The notes under the pieces were generated by a model that was not told where the DNA came from, did not search any database, and worked only from the letters and a program-made list of their open reading frames with translations. A DNA stretch of 64,000 bases from NCBI GenBank assembly GCA_022059125.1, contig JAEUWY010000006.1, positions 2,852,001 to 2,916,000 on the forward strand, given 5' to 3'. Source of the DNA: Corynespora cassiicola (lineage: Eukaryota > Ascomycota > Dothideomycetes > Pleosporales > Corynesporascaceae). This document shows positions 45,609-56,294 of the stretch, one piece after another. The stretch's first letter is position 1, and the number at the start of each line of letters is the position of its first letter. The position numbers and the translations under genes were made by a program.

Positions 45609-46150
45609 AGCATGTTGTATTAGCCTAGTTGACAGATTCTATTCTCGCAATCCTGTCTAAATGGCGCGATAAAAAGAAGGTATTCTGGCAATGCTGCGGG
45701 CAAGTAAGTAGGGGACACGTCAGAGTAGAAGTTTATTTCCATTGATGCAGCAGTTAATCTAAGAGGGCCGCATCGGGCTGCATCAGGCTGCATCGGCTTA
45801 TGCTATGAATCTTCTTAAACGAGCGGATATATATGTTGATACAGAATGGCAAGAAGGTGCAGTGCTTGTGCTTCGTCATGTTTTGCTGGGAAAGAGCGGT
45901 CCCGGGGCAATCACATGCATTATTCTACTAATGCAAGAACAGAGTGCTGATAGAACAGCAAGGACACTAAGAAGAGCTTTGTTGTTGACTTTTGCGACAT
46001 ACACAAAACTCGCGAGTGGTGGTGGCGAGAAAGAGCGGCTGTGTCGTTCGAGGTACCTGTACACGACAGTCAGCGGCCAGTCAGCGGCCAGTCAGCAATA
46101 GGCGGCGCACGAACAGGGAGGGCGGCCGACCTTTTCTTGCTCAGGCCTTG
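44032..46150 (+). repeat. Arm B of the 2.1-kb inverted duplication
   Basis: Inverse copy of 36521-38639; similarity starts at AGTCGGCCCAGCAGCGCGAG and ends after CTCAGGCCTTG. Confidence 0.9.
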
Positions 46151-46550
46151 TCAAACTGGCAGGTTTTTTTGGCCAGGAATATGCAGGGTGATGTTGCGTA
46201 TTTGAAGTGTACTGGGATATCGTGAAATGAAATTTCGAAAGTTGCCCCGTAATAAGGCAAAGCCACGGAAGCAGTACTGATACGTGAGGTTTTACAGCCG
46301 AGATCGAGATTGGTCCACGGAAACAAAGCTCGCTTTTGGAAAGTTACGATAACTTTGTTGGTTTTGCACTATATTACCATGTCACCAAGTTTAACAGCTA
46401 CTAGGTTATGATAGCCAACAAATCTGCTCAGCATCAAACCCGTGACCAGTCGTGAGTACCAAAAATTACTTTTGAAAATGGCCCAGCTTTACGACTACCT
46501 TCTCAGTTGTTGTCGAACCTACTATCACATTGTTTCCTTGAGGGAGGAAC

Positions 46551-46965
46551 TCAAGACTGAGACAGCTTTTGTCTTTTACATGCAGGGTGAGCCCTTCTTC
46601 CTTCCATCTCTTTGACTACTTGGTGGCTCCATGGCCAATCTTCTTTTTCCCATGTCAGTAACCACTTAGCAAGATTCCAAGCATCGTGCAGTTCTTTTGG
46701 GCGCATCCGATAGAGTCCCATGAACTTCTCTTTCTCCGACGGATGGCAGATACTCGGGCTCCGTGACTTGATAAGGGATGGGAGCAGGAACTTGAGCAGA
46801 GTAGCCCCGAGAGCAAATAGATCGACATGACCATCCAATGACGAGCTATTAGCATCATCGCGTAGATTGTGGATCTCCGATGCGTAATACCAGTACGAGC
46901 CGATCCAGGCATTTGTACTCTGATTGGACCTTTCGGCACAGCCAAGGTCAAGTATTATCAGATGT
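46551..46965 (-). pseudogene. Protein kinase C-lobe fragment
   Basis: An open frame begins at the junction with pogo element F and reads HLIILDLGCAERSNQSTNAW (DFG replaced by DLG), IGSYWYYASEIHNL (APE-like ASE), then DGHVDLFALGATLLKFLL and a C-terminal helix, with the stop at 46551. This is the region after the catalytic loop of a fungal protein kinase. The N-lobe and catalytic loop are missing, replaced by the truncated end of the transposon. Confidence 0.7.
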
Positions 46966-48124
46966 ACGTGAGTGGATCTCGGTGATCCTAGGGATCAATG
47001 CGATGGGCTGGGCGATCCCGCCCTTCTTCATCTTCAAAGCAAAGAACCACGACCAGTCCTGGTACGACGAGGTTCCAAAAGATTGGCGTATTGGCGTCAG
47101 CGAGAACGGCTGGACTTCAAACGATCTTGGCGTAGAGTGGCTGAAGCACTTTGTTGCCCATACTAAAGACCGCACTGTAGGTAGGCACAGGTTGCTGATT
47201 CTGGACGGTCACGAGAGCCACAACTCGCTTGCGTTCCAAGATCTCTGCAAGGATCACAACATAATCACTCTTTGCATGCCTCCACACTCGTCACACATCC
47301 TCCAGCCACTTGATGTGGGGTGCTTTTCGCCGTTGAAGCGGGCGTATTCTAAAGAGATCCGAGCCTTGGCAACCAGTCACATCAGCCATATCGAGAAAAA
47401 GGTTTTCCTGGAGGTCTTCAAACAGGCTTTCAAGGATGCTGTTACTGAGAAAAACATCCGCGCTAGCTTCCGAGCAGCTGGTATCGTCCCATACGATCCA
47501 GAGGCGGTGCTATCAAAGCTTCAGGTGAAGCCGCGCACGCCAACGCCTCCTGCGCCGGGTGCTACTGAATGGACACCCAAAACACCAACCACTCTGCAGG
47601 AGATTGAGGCTCAATCATCGCTGATCCGCGATAGAGCTAGAAGAAACAGAAGCTCATCGCCTGCTTCTATCATCGAAGCCCTTGATCGGCTCAAAAAGGG
47701 TGCTGAGATAATAGCTCATTCAGCTGCGTTGCTCAAGGGCCGAGTCCAGGAGGTTGAGGAGGCAAATAAGGCAGCCTCACAACGGAAAAGCCGAAAGAGG
47801 AAACGGATCCAGAAAGGAGGGAGCCTCTCAAAGGCAGAAGCAGACGAAGTAGTGGCGCAAAATGATGCAGATGAGCAGCTAGAGGAGAAGATGCGCAAAG
47901 GCAAGGCGCGATCAAGAAAGCGACAGCGGACAAAAACATGCTGTAGTCGCTGCGGTAAGACAGGACATAACACGCGCACCTGTGATATAGACTAAGAATA
48001 TACACCGCCATTAGCAACAGTAGACAGGAGGCCTCTTCTTGCGCGATTTCGTTTGGAATTAAGGAGAGGAGTAGTGATGGCTGCAAGTCTTGGCAAAAGT
48101 GTCCGGTTCGCTTATCACGTACGT
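46966..48124 (+). mobile_element. Pogo-type element F, 5'-truncated
   Basis: The right end is a pogo terminus (GTCCGGTTCGCTTATCACGT, ACGT, then TA at 48125-48126). On the left it stops at the kinase fragment inside the transposase core. The same family left terminal relics at 4498 and 21652. Confidence 0.8.
46970..47995 (+). pseudogene. Pogo-type transposase (element F), N-terminal half missing
   Basis: Starts abruptly with REWISVILGINAMGWAIPP. Open to the end with LLILDGHESHNSLAFQDL, HSSHILQPLDVGCFSPLKRA, NIRASFRAAGIVPYDPEAV and a C-terminal knuckle CCSRCGKTGHNTRTC. The second and third catalytic Asp motifs are present; the HTH region and the first Asp (FDETGF) are absent. No stops in the remaining 340 codons, which is notable compared with the other copies. 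Confidence 0.85.
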
Positions 48125-49540
48125 TATACAGCTCCCAGTTCTTTAGCTGAGCAGCTGCCTCGGCCCGCCACTTCTGACTCCGAGGCGGTGTCTTTAGCGC
48201 TGTAAGAGTAAAAGCCAGCATCTGCCCGACTGCTGTCAGATGCAGGCGATTTGCATTGTCCAAGTCTGGCACCCATCCCGTGGTTACCCCAACATCGCCC
48301 TTTGGAACGGACAGGAAGTAGTGGACTGTCCTAGGATCGTCAGGCACGCGTAAGAAGACGAATGCTTTGCCGGTGCATACGCAACCATATTCTGATCCCA
48401 TCTTAACCATATAGGAGAACACCTGTGTCATGATCGCAGCCACCAGTCGCCGGAAACGGTTCCGCGGAGTATCGGTTTCCTGACACCGAATCACGTCTTT
48501 GAGCTCCATATCCTTGAGATCTTCGTAGATATAACCGAGAGGTAGTTTGTGCGGTGCCTTGTATTCCATGATAAAGGCCGCAACCCGATTCTCAGTATTC
48601 TGAGCGCTGGTGTTGTAGACGCAGAACTGATCTGCACGAGGACGTGAGGATCGTGCTGTACGAGTGGTAACTGCCGGTTCTTTAGGGTCTGTCGGAGTAA
48701 GTGAATTTATCTTTCTGACCTTGGCTTTGGCCTGTAAGCGCGGTGACCGTCGTCTCCGAGTCCCTGACACCTTTAGTTGATCCATGCTATCCTCCAATTG
48801 CAACTCTGGGCTGAGAGGGTTGGCATGATTCTCAAACTTTATCGAACCCTGAAGTCCGAATTTCCGTCGTAATGTCCGTTCACTGTATAATCGTTCGATG
48901 ATCAAAGATACATGGTCTTCGACGGTATGGCGCTGAAAGAGGTGTAGGTCTAGCTCAGAGCTCATCATCCTTCGTCGGATAGCTTCGCCAGACTCCTCTA
49001 GGGTGTGCAATGAAGTGAAGTGCCGCTCTAGAACGAAATCGGATGCCATAAAACCTTCCCAATTCATCGCCTGTTGTACGGGGAAATCATTCCATGCGAC
49101 AAGCCGTTCGGGTTGAAGCTTGTTGTTCGCGTTCGCAGGGTCGCCTCGCGTCGACAACGTCGCGTCGGTCTGGACGGTGAGACCTGAGTGAAGGTGGTTG
49201 TGACACGCGTCGAGGAACTCGGGGAGATTCGTCTTGCGGGTTTTCTCTTCGGCCTTCTCCTGTGCTTGTTCTGCCTCTTCGCGCTTGTATCGTTCTAACC
49301 TTTGCGCATTCTCTGCAGCTTCTCGTTTGCGTTGTTCTTCCTCGCGTCGGCGTTGCTCTTCTTCCCGGGCATGCTCTGCATTTTTGCGTTTGCGTTGTTC
49401 TTCCTCGCGTCGGCGTTGCTCTTCTTCCCGGGCATGCTCTGCATTTTTGCGTTTGCGTTGCTCTTCGAGAAATGGTTTTTTGAAATTGGGTGACTGTTCC
49501 GCAGTATGATGGAATGACCGTGCTACTGTTTGTTGATGGG
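48125..49540 (-). pseudogene. Coiled-coil fungal protein gene interrupted by element F
   Basis: Open from about 49560: HHTAEQSPNFKKPFLEEQRK, then a Glu/Arg-rich coiled coil with two 21-residue units. Next come TNLPEFLDACHNHLHSGL, RRRRSPRLQAKAK (basic, possibly nuclear), AAFIMEYKAPHKLPLGYIYE, CQETDTPRNRFRRLVAAIMT, YGCVCTGKAFVFLRVPDDP and LHLTAVGQMLAFTLTALK. At KNWELYN the frame runs into the pogo end (48124) and continues through transposon DNA. The pattern matches a family of large fungal proteins that, from memory, often end in a protein-kinase-like domain; that domain is missing here. No ATG in frame was found after the upstream TAG (about 49588), so a first exon may be missing. Confidence 0.6.
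49324..49449 (-). repeat. Two 63-bp in-frame tandem units in the coiled coil
   Basis: Two essentially identical 63-bp copies encode EEQRKRKNAEHAREEEQRRR-type repeats; the multiple-of-three length preserves the frame. Confidence 0.8.
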
Positions 49541-50686
49541 CATCTAGGCAGCTGAAGGATATGTCAGATTGCTTGGCATTTGGCTATCCTGAATCGAGAC
49601 AATCTCGGAACGTCGTTTTGCATGTGAACCCGCAATGGTCCGTGTCCAAACTGCCTTCTTGGCAAATACGATACGGGCATAGTAAGCAAGGATTAGGTGC
49701 AGATGTGTCATCTTCAGGCGTGTGACGTCGTGATTTATAGCCCCACTTTGAATGGCGACATATCACAATGAAACAATTTTAATAGTGTGCTCCAGCACTT
49801 AACATTATCAGGCACCGGGCTTTCGCTGTTACTTAATATATATCTTACCCCTGAACGGAAGCAATCAGTTAGTGTCAGCTGAGATGTGACATGGCAAGTC
49901 ATCACTACGCACGTGATGTTAAACGTTAGATGGTGGGGCACTCTGCAACTTTGAAGAGGGGCCCAAGATCCTTTCCATGACCTTTTCGTTGGGCATCAAC
50001 ACCAACACATATATTCTCCCGCACAGCGGACCCTTTCGCTTTGCTGTGGGTAAATATTTGTATCACTCTTCGTACTGCTCCATTCGAAAAGTGACTCACG
50101 GGTATTGCTCCACTCATCTAAGGTGAACATCAGCTGACGATATGACGTTGCGCAAGCTCTAGCTCCTGCATCCCGACGAACTCAACCGATCTCTGGTTCA
50201 CTACTTGCGCCCTTCGCTTTCGTCACAAATAAAAGACAGTAAGATCCATATGTCATCGCGCTGCTTCTGAACAAGCCTCATGTTGATACATTTATAGATA
50301 TAACATCCGCCTCCTCAAAGTCAAGCTTCAAGCACAAATATTAATCGGCCGTCTTTTGCCGGAAACTAGGCCCTGTTTTCTAAATGCCTAGTACTAATGT
50401 AAGAAAAATCCCACCCCCTTTCAGGTATTTGCTAAGTCTGATGTGAAGAAACATAGGCAGAAGAAACACGAGATGGGGAGTTTGAAGAAATTAACTATCA
50501 TCTCTTCAAAGGTGTTAATTATGAAAGGAAAATGTCGTGGAAAAAGAGGACCGGGCAATTTGGACGCGTGGCTATAGGTAATCCTGAATTGATTAATCAA
50601 GAGACGGATGAAGACAAGAATGAGGTGATACTACCGGCAAATTGGAGCGTGGTTGTGGACAAAATGGAGTTTAGATTGGTTAAGAG
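49541..50686. other. Intergenic; possible exon end on plus strand
   Basis: Mostly no signal. On the plus strand 50457-50690 is open and reads MSWKKRTGQFGRVAIGNPEL and ANWSVVVDKMEFRLVKS before a stop. No start, splice partner or family was recognised. Confidence 0.3.
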
Positions 50687-52554
50687 TTAGAAGACAGTGT
50701 ACCATATTTCGTAACCCGTAGCGTAACGTAGGAGTACTTCCAACTTGCAGTCGTCGTTACTATCAAAACCACCAGGAAATACCACTTGTACAGCGCTAGT
50801 AGATACTATTATCCCCCTCTCTTCCTCTTTAATTCTGCGATTGCTAGATTTCATGCCAGCAAAAAGATAATCGCCAAGTATTATCTTTAGGTCTTCTATT
50901 GAGTCCATATGTGCTAGCCGCTGTGATATAGCCTTTCCAATCGATGAGCTTAGCGATATCTCCAGCTTATAGTCTTTTCCCGATTGACCCACAATATACA
51001 AACTCACCGCAGAAGTGAGTCTTATAGGCCCCATATTTTCTCGGTTTTTCTCTGAACGTCTCATGAGACTTGCCTGCATACCTTCAAATATGTACTGTCC
51101 GAGGATCTTCTCCAAGTTATCCAGACGAGCTACCGAGGCCTTTTCCTTATACACAGGCTCCTCCAATGATTGGGAGGCAGGTGTTTCAAGAAGAGAAGTT
51201 GATTGCATGGTTGAAGTTGAGTTGAGGCCCTGGACGGTAGACGGATTTGGAGTTTCTGATTCATCAATTGGCACAATAGTTGGACTTGGTTGGGCCTGCA
51301 TGCTCTGCCTGTGTTGTCTACTATGCTGAACGTATGGTGGGCTCTGAAAAGACTGGATGGTCAGATCTGAACGATACGTTGACAACCTCGGAACCTTGTT
51401 TGGCGGTTCGGATGGGTGTGTGCTTGGTTCATATCTTTTCTCGACCCAACGAATCGGTGTAGGTATTACTCCAGCAGTATCTATTAAAGACTAAGTCAGT
51501 GCTATATGTTAATTTATAGGAGCTTAGTCGTACTCTTGCCTATTCGAACGAGTTCAAGGGCGAAATCGTGGAAAGGCTTAGAAATATCAGGAATGCCGGC
51601 CGTCTGCAGCTGTTGAATGATCTTGGTATGAATATTCCCCGTCTTAGGCATTCTCTTTTCCCATCTAAAATCAGTCAGTTCTGAAATAACAAATCGTTCA
51701 GTAACTTACAATGAATCTCGAATATCATGAGGAAGAAAGAAGAGGGCAGCCAATCCACCGAGCTTGAGGGCTATATGAGTGTATCTGCTTCCTGCATCTA
51801 TATAACCTTCAATTGATCTTTTAAGGTATTCGAAAGATTTTCCAGTTACCAGGCCAACTCCCAGCAGAGCTTGAGTCAACGAATCTGCTGTATACCCCTG
51901 GCGACTAAGGTCTGAGACAACTACACGAGCAAACCTATGCAGTATTTTGTGGTGTGTCTTAGTAGCCTCAAGTGAAAAGCAGAGAAAGAGACCGTAGTTG
52001 ACTGGTAGATTGAGGAAGTGCATTTGCTTCTCTGTTAAGTTACCTTGTATATTAGGGTTCCAAAACTCGATCTCACAGTTCTGGACTCTTTGAAGAAAGT
52101 CATGTGTTTCTTGGTGCTCTGCAATCCTTGGTCGACTAATTCCTGATATGATTGCTTCGGAAATGCGCGTTGCCGATCGAGGGATACTTTCTGGCTGAGG
52201 GGTACTGTCTGGCTGAGGGGTGCTGTCTGGCTGAGGGGTGCTGTCTGGCTGAGGGGTGCTGTCTGGCTGAGGGGTGCTGGCTGGCTGAGGGGTGCTGGCT
52301 GGTTGAAGACTGTTTGCTTTTTGGAGATCGTTGGCTGATTGGGGAACTTTGGCGGTGATGACATATGGTATCGCTTTCGCAAAGGCCTCTGACAAAATCG
52401 TAGCTTTGTGAATGGAAGAGAGTGTTGCGACTACTTCTTCGAACTAGCAGAAAGCGTAAACGAAAGAAACGTCTTCAGAGGATGACGAACTTACGGTCTC
52501 ACTATCCAGATCTTTCCACGAGGCCGCTTCGATTCTTGCAGAGAGACCCGTCAT
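50687..52554 (-). CDS. Unknown protein, 572 aa, four exons, with internal duplication
   Basis: Exons 52554-52495 (MTGLSARIEAASWKDLDSET), 52443-51710, 51664-51534 and 51480-50687. The introns are 51, 45 and 53 bp with GTAAGT/GTAAGT/GTACGA starts, and all phases close to 573 codons. Early on there is a Pro/Gln/Ser tract (STPQPD repeated) from an 18-bp minisatellite. A helical domain follows (FLNLPVNYGLFLCFSLEATK, IALKLGGLAALFFLPHDIRD). The C-terminal ~140 residues contain two related halves: LEKILGQYIFEGMQAS...LTSAVSLYIV...DYKLEISL and LKIILGDYLFAGMKSS...VSTSAVQVVF...DCKLEVLL. Not recognised; intact by structure. Confidence 0.75.
52188..52305 (-). repeat. 18-bp coding minisatellite
   Basis: About six copies of CTGTCTGGCTGAGGGGTG (plus strand), encoding the STPQPD hexapeptide repeat of the 572-aa protein. 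The array is in frame. Confidence 0.85.
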
Positions 52555-53689
52555 GTTGTGGCTTGAATGTTTGGGTTGGGGTTTTCCGGTCTTTAGTGCA
52601 GCCTTCTTGAGGTTGCTGGTGGGCGGGAGCTATTACGTTTTCGGAACACTAAAATACGTGTACGTGATTTGGGGCACTGCAGCCACACTCTAGCTTGTTA
52701 CATACAAGGGCCGTGCAGGCTCAGCGCGAAACACAGCATCCATGCGGATGTTTAACTCTTCCGAAAGTAAACAGTGAGGCGCAAGGGGCCGGGGAGGTGC
52801 GCCATGGACTGGGATCCGATAGGCTATGACAGGACTATGTTCCATGACGTGGCGTGTTGGCATTTTAGCGGCGCTGACGCATTTATTTTCGGCTACTTAA
52901 ACAAGGGCCGAGTAGGAGATGAATGGCATCATTGACCGGGAACAAACAATCCCTTGCTAGTAGGACGACCATACAAGGGCGAATCCACATTCGCTAGCGA
53001 CTGTACTTCATCTACATGTGCTGCCTGCAACATTCCCCGTCCCTTCTTTTGCCGCTCTCTTACCATTCTTTTTGACTAGTCATCGTCTCCTATGTCGACT
53101 ACCTCAGGATGGAGAGATCCGTTATTGGCTGCCGTCTGCTGTCCTGCTCTCCTGGGGAACATCTAATCGTAAACACCGATTTGCAGTCTCAAGGCGAGGT
53201 GCACTCCTTCCAGGTGATCAATGATGTTTAGCTCACTCGTTTAGACAACAAGAACACATTTTTTTTACTAGAGCTCGAAACATACTAGAGGGAAGGTCAC
53301 GGCTATATCTGTAGATACCTGCTTACAATAATTATGCGCATGTCCGCGTCTGCAGGGAACATTCTGATGGATTTAACAATATTCCAAGCTCAGTATGCAA
53401 GTAGGCATATCTGGAATGATGTGAACGCCACTCTTTCGTTTGCTACCGTGCTTAACGGTAACGAGAGAGCGTATCGGAATGGTCTGACATACGGATGTAT
53501 ACATAAAGGCTTCCTATCAGTGCGAGTTATTCACTTCACAGTTCAATTTTCCCCCTACATTTTCCAACTGCTCTACTTATCCGAGATCACAATAAGCTCT
53601 TAGCTCTTCATACGCTTTTATTCACAAGAGTCCTGCCATATTATACGAAAAAGGCCTATCATATCAATCTCTCAGCCAATTTAACCATC
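52555..53689. other. Intergenic
   Basis: No gene supported. Short plus-strand open frames (for example 53334-53603) lack any recognisable feature. Confidence 0.35.
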
Positions 53690-54775
53690 ATGCCTAGCGC
53701 TCAAACAAACCACTCCGCTTCAAACACTCGCAATAGTCAAACCCACAATTCGGGTCCAAATGCTGGCGCTACAAGCCACAACGGAGCGGTTGACAATGAC
53801 AATCACCAAGCAGGAATCACCAATCTGAACATTCGAGAACCATCAGCCAATCGGAACGTCGCGAGGAACTTATCACGCCCGATACTTCGAGAGACAAGAG
53901 GAGAGCAAAATGTTGATGCTTCTCCTCAAAACCTTTATCGACAGGTCACTCAGGGTGATGAGGAAGCTCAGGATATCCCATCTGCGAGTTCTTTGTTGCC
54001 CGAAATAACCCCCAGAGACCTACTAGAGCTAGGCTTTGAGGACATTCCGACTAGCAACGGGCTCCAAAATACTCCATATCGACCTATTCAATCTCCCATA
54101 GCGGAAAGCTCAGGTTCTTTGGAATTTCACCTGAGTCTACTGGATACTGCTCATGTTCCTGCCTCACAAGACGGTGCTTTCGGTAACAATCAGACATCTA
54201 TTTTTGAGCCTTCAGCACTCTTATCTCAGATTTGGTCCTATTCAATGGACGGTCTTGATGTTTTCAACATTCCCACTCATACGTCTACAATGGCTGCTAC
54301 GGATGACATGGCTCACGCTGGTGCCCTGAATCTTGTAGAGAACGGCAATAGACAGGCACCACTCCCAAACATGCTTCCTGCGCATGCATCATCCAGTCAA
54401 TCTCCAATCGAAAACGACCAAGCGAACTTTAATTCCCTGGTTGAGGATGAAGATGCCAACCACGGCATCAATGAAAACGCCTCCAATCACAATGGACAAC
54501 CTGGTGACGTTAACCCTGAAAGCTCACTCAGAGGACGTCCGACGCGCTTGAGCGATTACTTACTAGACGAAGATTTCGAGACAAGAGCGCAATGGCAAGA
54601 TTCGTGGGATACCGATAATGGAACCGAGCGACCAGGCAGCCAAACAGGCCGTACATCGGATAGCTCTGAAATGACTGGCGGTCAAAGCACTGCTTCTCTG
54701 ACTAGGACTGCAGGCGATGTTAATCGCAACCGCAGAGCTCCCAGAAATGCGGTGCCTTCTCTTAGACGGACGTGA
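53690..54775 (+). CDS. Disordered Asn/Ser-rich protein, 361 aa
   Basis: A single open frame from ATG at 53690, preceded by a CT-rich leader (CCAATTTAACCATC). It is rich in Asn, Ser, Gly and Asp over most of its length, with no membrane segment, signal peptide or Cys pairs. Scattered hydrophobic patches (ITPRDLLELGFEDIP, LLSQIWSYSMDGLDVF) alternate with acidic residues, resembling activation-type short linear motifs. The C terminus is basic (NRNRRAPRNAVPSLRRT). No known domain recognised. Probably a real gene given its length and start context, but function is unknown. Confidence 0.5.
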   Translation: MPSAQTNHSASNTRNSQTHNSGPNAGATSHNGAVDNDNHQAGITNLNIREPSANRNVARNLSRPILRETRGEQNVDASPQNLYRQVTQGDEEAQDIPSASSLLPEITPRDLLELGFEDIPTSNGLQNTPYRPIQSPIAESSGSLEFHLSLLDTAHVPASQDGAFGNNQTSIFEPSALLSQIWSYSMDGLDVFNIPTHTSTMAATDDMAHAGALNLVENGNRQAPLPNMLPAHASSSQSPIENDQANFNSLVEDEDANHGINENASNHNGQPGDVNPESSLRGRPTRLSDYLLDEDFETRAQWQDSWDTDNGTERPGSQTGRTSDSSEMTGGQSTASLTRTAGDVNRNRRAPRNAVPSLRRT

Positions 54776-55907
54776 GTAGATGAAAGCATTAATTCTGATG
54801 CCGAGTTCGGCAATTCTAGAGCTGTCAAGATTTTGATTGGAGACAGGGGCATCGTAGTCATTGAGAATTAAACAAGGGCAAAGGCCGAGATATGTACGGA
54901 TGCTGGAATAGTTTGTTTTGACTGGAGTATGCAGTACAAAGCCGGGGCTTAAGCTATTATTTTGATGGTGTACAAGTAGTCAACAATTTGATCGGTTTCT
55001 TATGCAACCGAAGTTTTTCGTGGTGTGCATCTCGCAAAACTAGTATTAGCAACCCTGTGAAATATGCTGCCCATTCAGCATAATGTGTCTAGGATATGGA
55101 TGCCGCTAGATTAGGGATGATTGGCTGGAAGATGACACATGAACTTACCACGATGGTGATTGGGTTCCATCATGCTACCACCTGCAAGTGCACACTAGGC
55201 GCTTATTTCCAGGTGTTGATAAAATTTCAACGAAAATAACTGACCAAATAGCGCCTAGCCACCCGTTATCAGTGGCGGAAGAAGCGGACGTTATTGGAAG
55301 GGAATACTGCCGACCAATCCTCACAACCCATTAGCCATTCGCTGTCTCTCCCGTACAAATGCAGAGGTCCCATTCCCTCTTTGCTTAGCTAAGTTTGCCT
55401 CAGACCCTCTCGTCCGCTTTCGATTTGCCGAGATCGGAACTAGTGCAATTCGTGGCTTGACAATTTGTGCCCGTTCAAAATCTCCCCACCTTCAACACCG
55501 TCCCCGTTCTTTAACTTCAATACCTAATACCTATCAAGCCTCAACCTATATTATGACAACGTACGTATGCAGCACAAATCCTTGCGTTCATCAACCAAAT
55601 CCATTCGTATGTCCATAATCTTCAGGCTGCCAAGGCCTAGTCAAGCGCGCAGGCATCCATGAACCAGGGTACTGCGTCATCTCTCACATCTAAGGCGCTA
55701 GTGACTGGCCGATCTCAATGCCCAAGCTGCATTATGCAAACAACGTTCTGTAATCTGCATATCGGTTAGAGGACTGGGTATTCCTGCAAGTGTTTGCCCT
55801 CTCGCGCTTTGGTCCAAATCCGTCCACTCTCTCGTATATAAACTGCCCAGCAGCGCGCTGGAGAAATACATACATCCATCGATTTAAAGTCAATCATCTT
55901 TTCAAAA
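54776..55907. other. Intergenic with a possible relic near 55553
   Basis: Around 55553 an ATG follows a CT/CA-rich leader. A GTACGT...TTCAG intron would join it to a short cysteine-containing frame (CQGLVKRAGIHEPGYCVISH). It may be a decayed relative of the small gene at 55908; support is weak. Confidence 0.25.
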
Positions 55908-56120
55908 ATGTGTCATTACTTTGATTCAAAGACTCAATACAAAGACTGCGAGGCAGACCCAAAACACGTCATCCCAAGGCGGCAATACGACAAATGTGAC
56001 GAGGCCAAAAGGACCGGCTATACCTGCGTGAATGCACAGCCAGCAAAGGGGGAAAACGGCGAAGTTATCATGATAGGGACATCCAAGAGGCCTGGGAAGT
56101 GCCCTACATGTCTCTCGTAA
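55908..56120 (+). CDS. Small cysteine-rich intracellular-type protein, 70 aa
   Basis: Starts MCHYFDSKTQYKDCEADPKH and ends GKCPTCLS. Six cysteines (C2, C14, C30, C40, C65, C68 approximately) with a terminal C-x2-C pair suggest a small metal-binding fold. No signal peptide. It resembles an uncharacterised family of short fungal proteins starting MCHYF/MCLH. The leader ending TTTTCAAAA-ATG and an upstream TATATAAA (about 55834) support the start. Confidence 0.6.
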   Translation: MCHYFDSKTQYKDCEADPKHVIPRRQYDKCDEAKRTGYTCVNAQPAKGENGEVIMIGTSKRPGKCPTCLS

Positions 56121-56294
56121 CTAGAAAATCGGTACGTCTACTGTCGTAACGACAAACGACCCTGTCCTAATGAAATTGAACGGAACAGAACAAAGGCCGT
56201 GGCAACCACAGTGAGACCGATAAGAAGGGATATCTTGGCATCAGGCGCAGGCGGAAGCGTAAAGGTTCCCTTATGTACTGATTCATGTCAGCTC

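Noticed and set aside
47733..48124. Continuation of the coiled-coil gene frame through pogo element F
   Set aside because: This part is antisense transposon sequence; the frame is open by chance after the insertion.
49234..49509. Plus-strand repetitive Cys/Ser-rich frame
   Set aside because: Antisense shadow of the Glu/Arg coiled coil encoded on the other strand.
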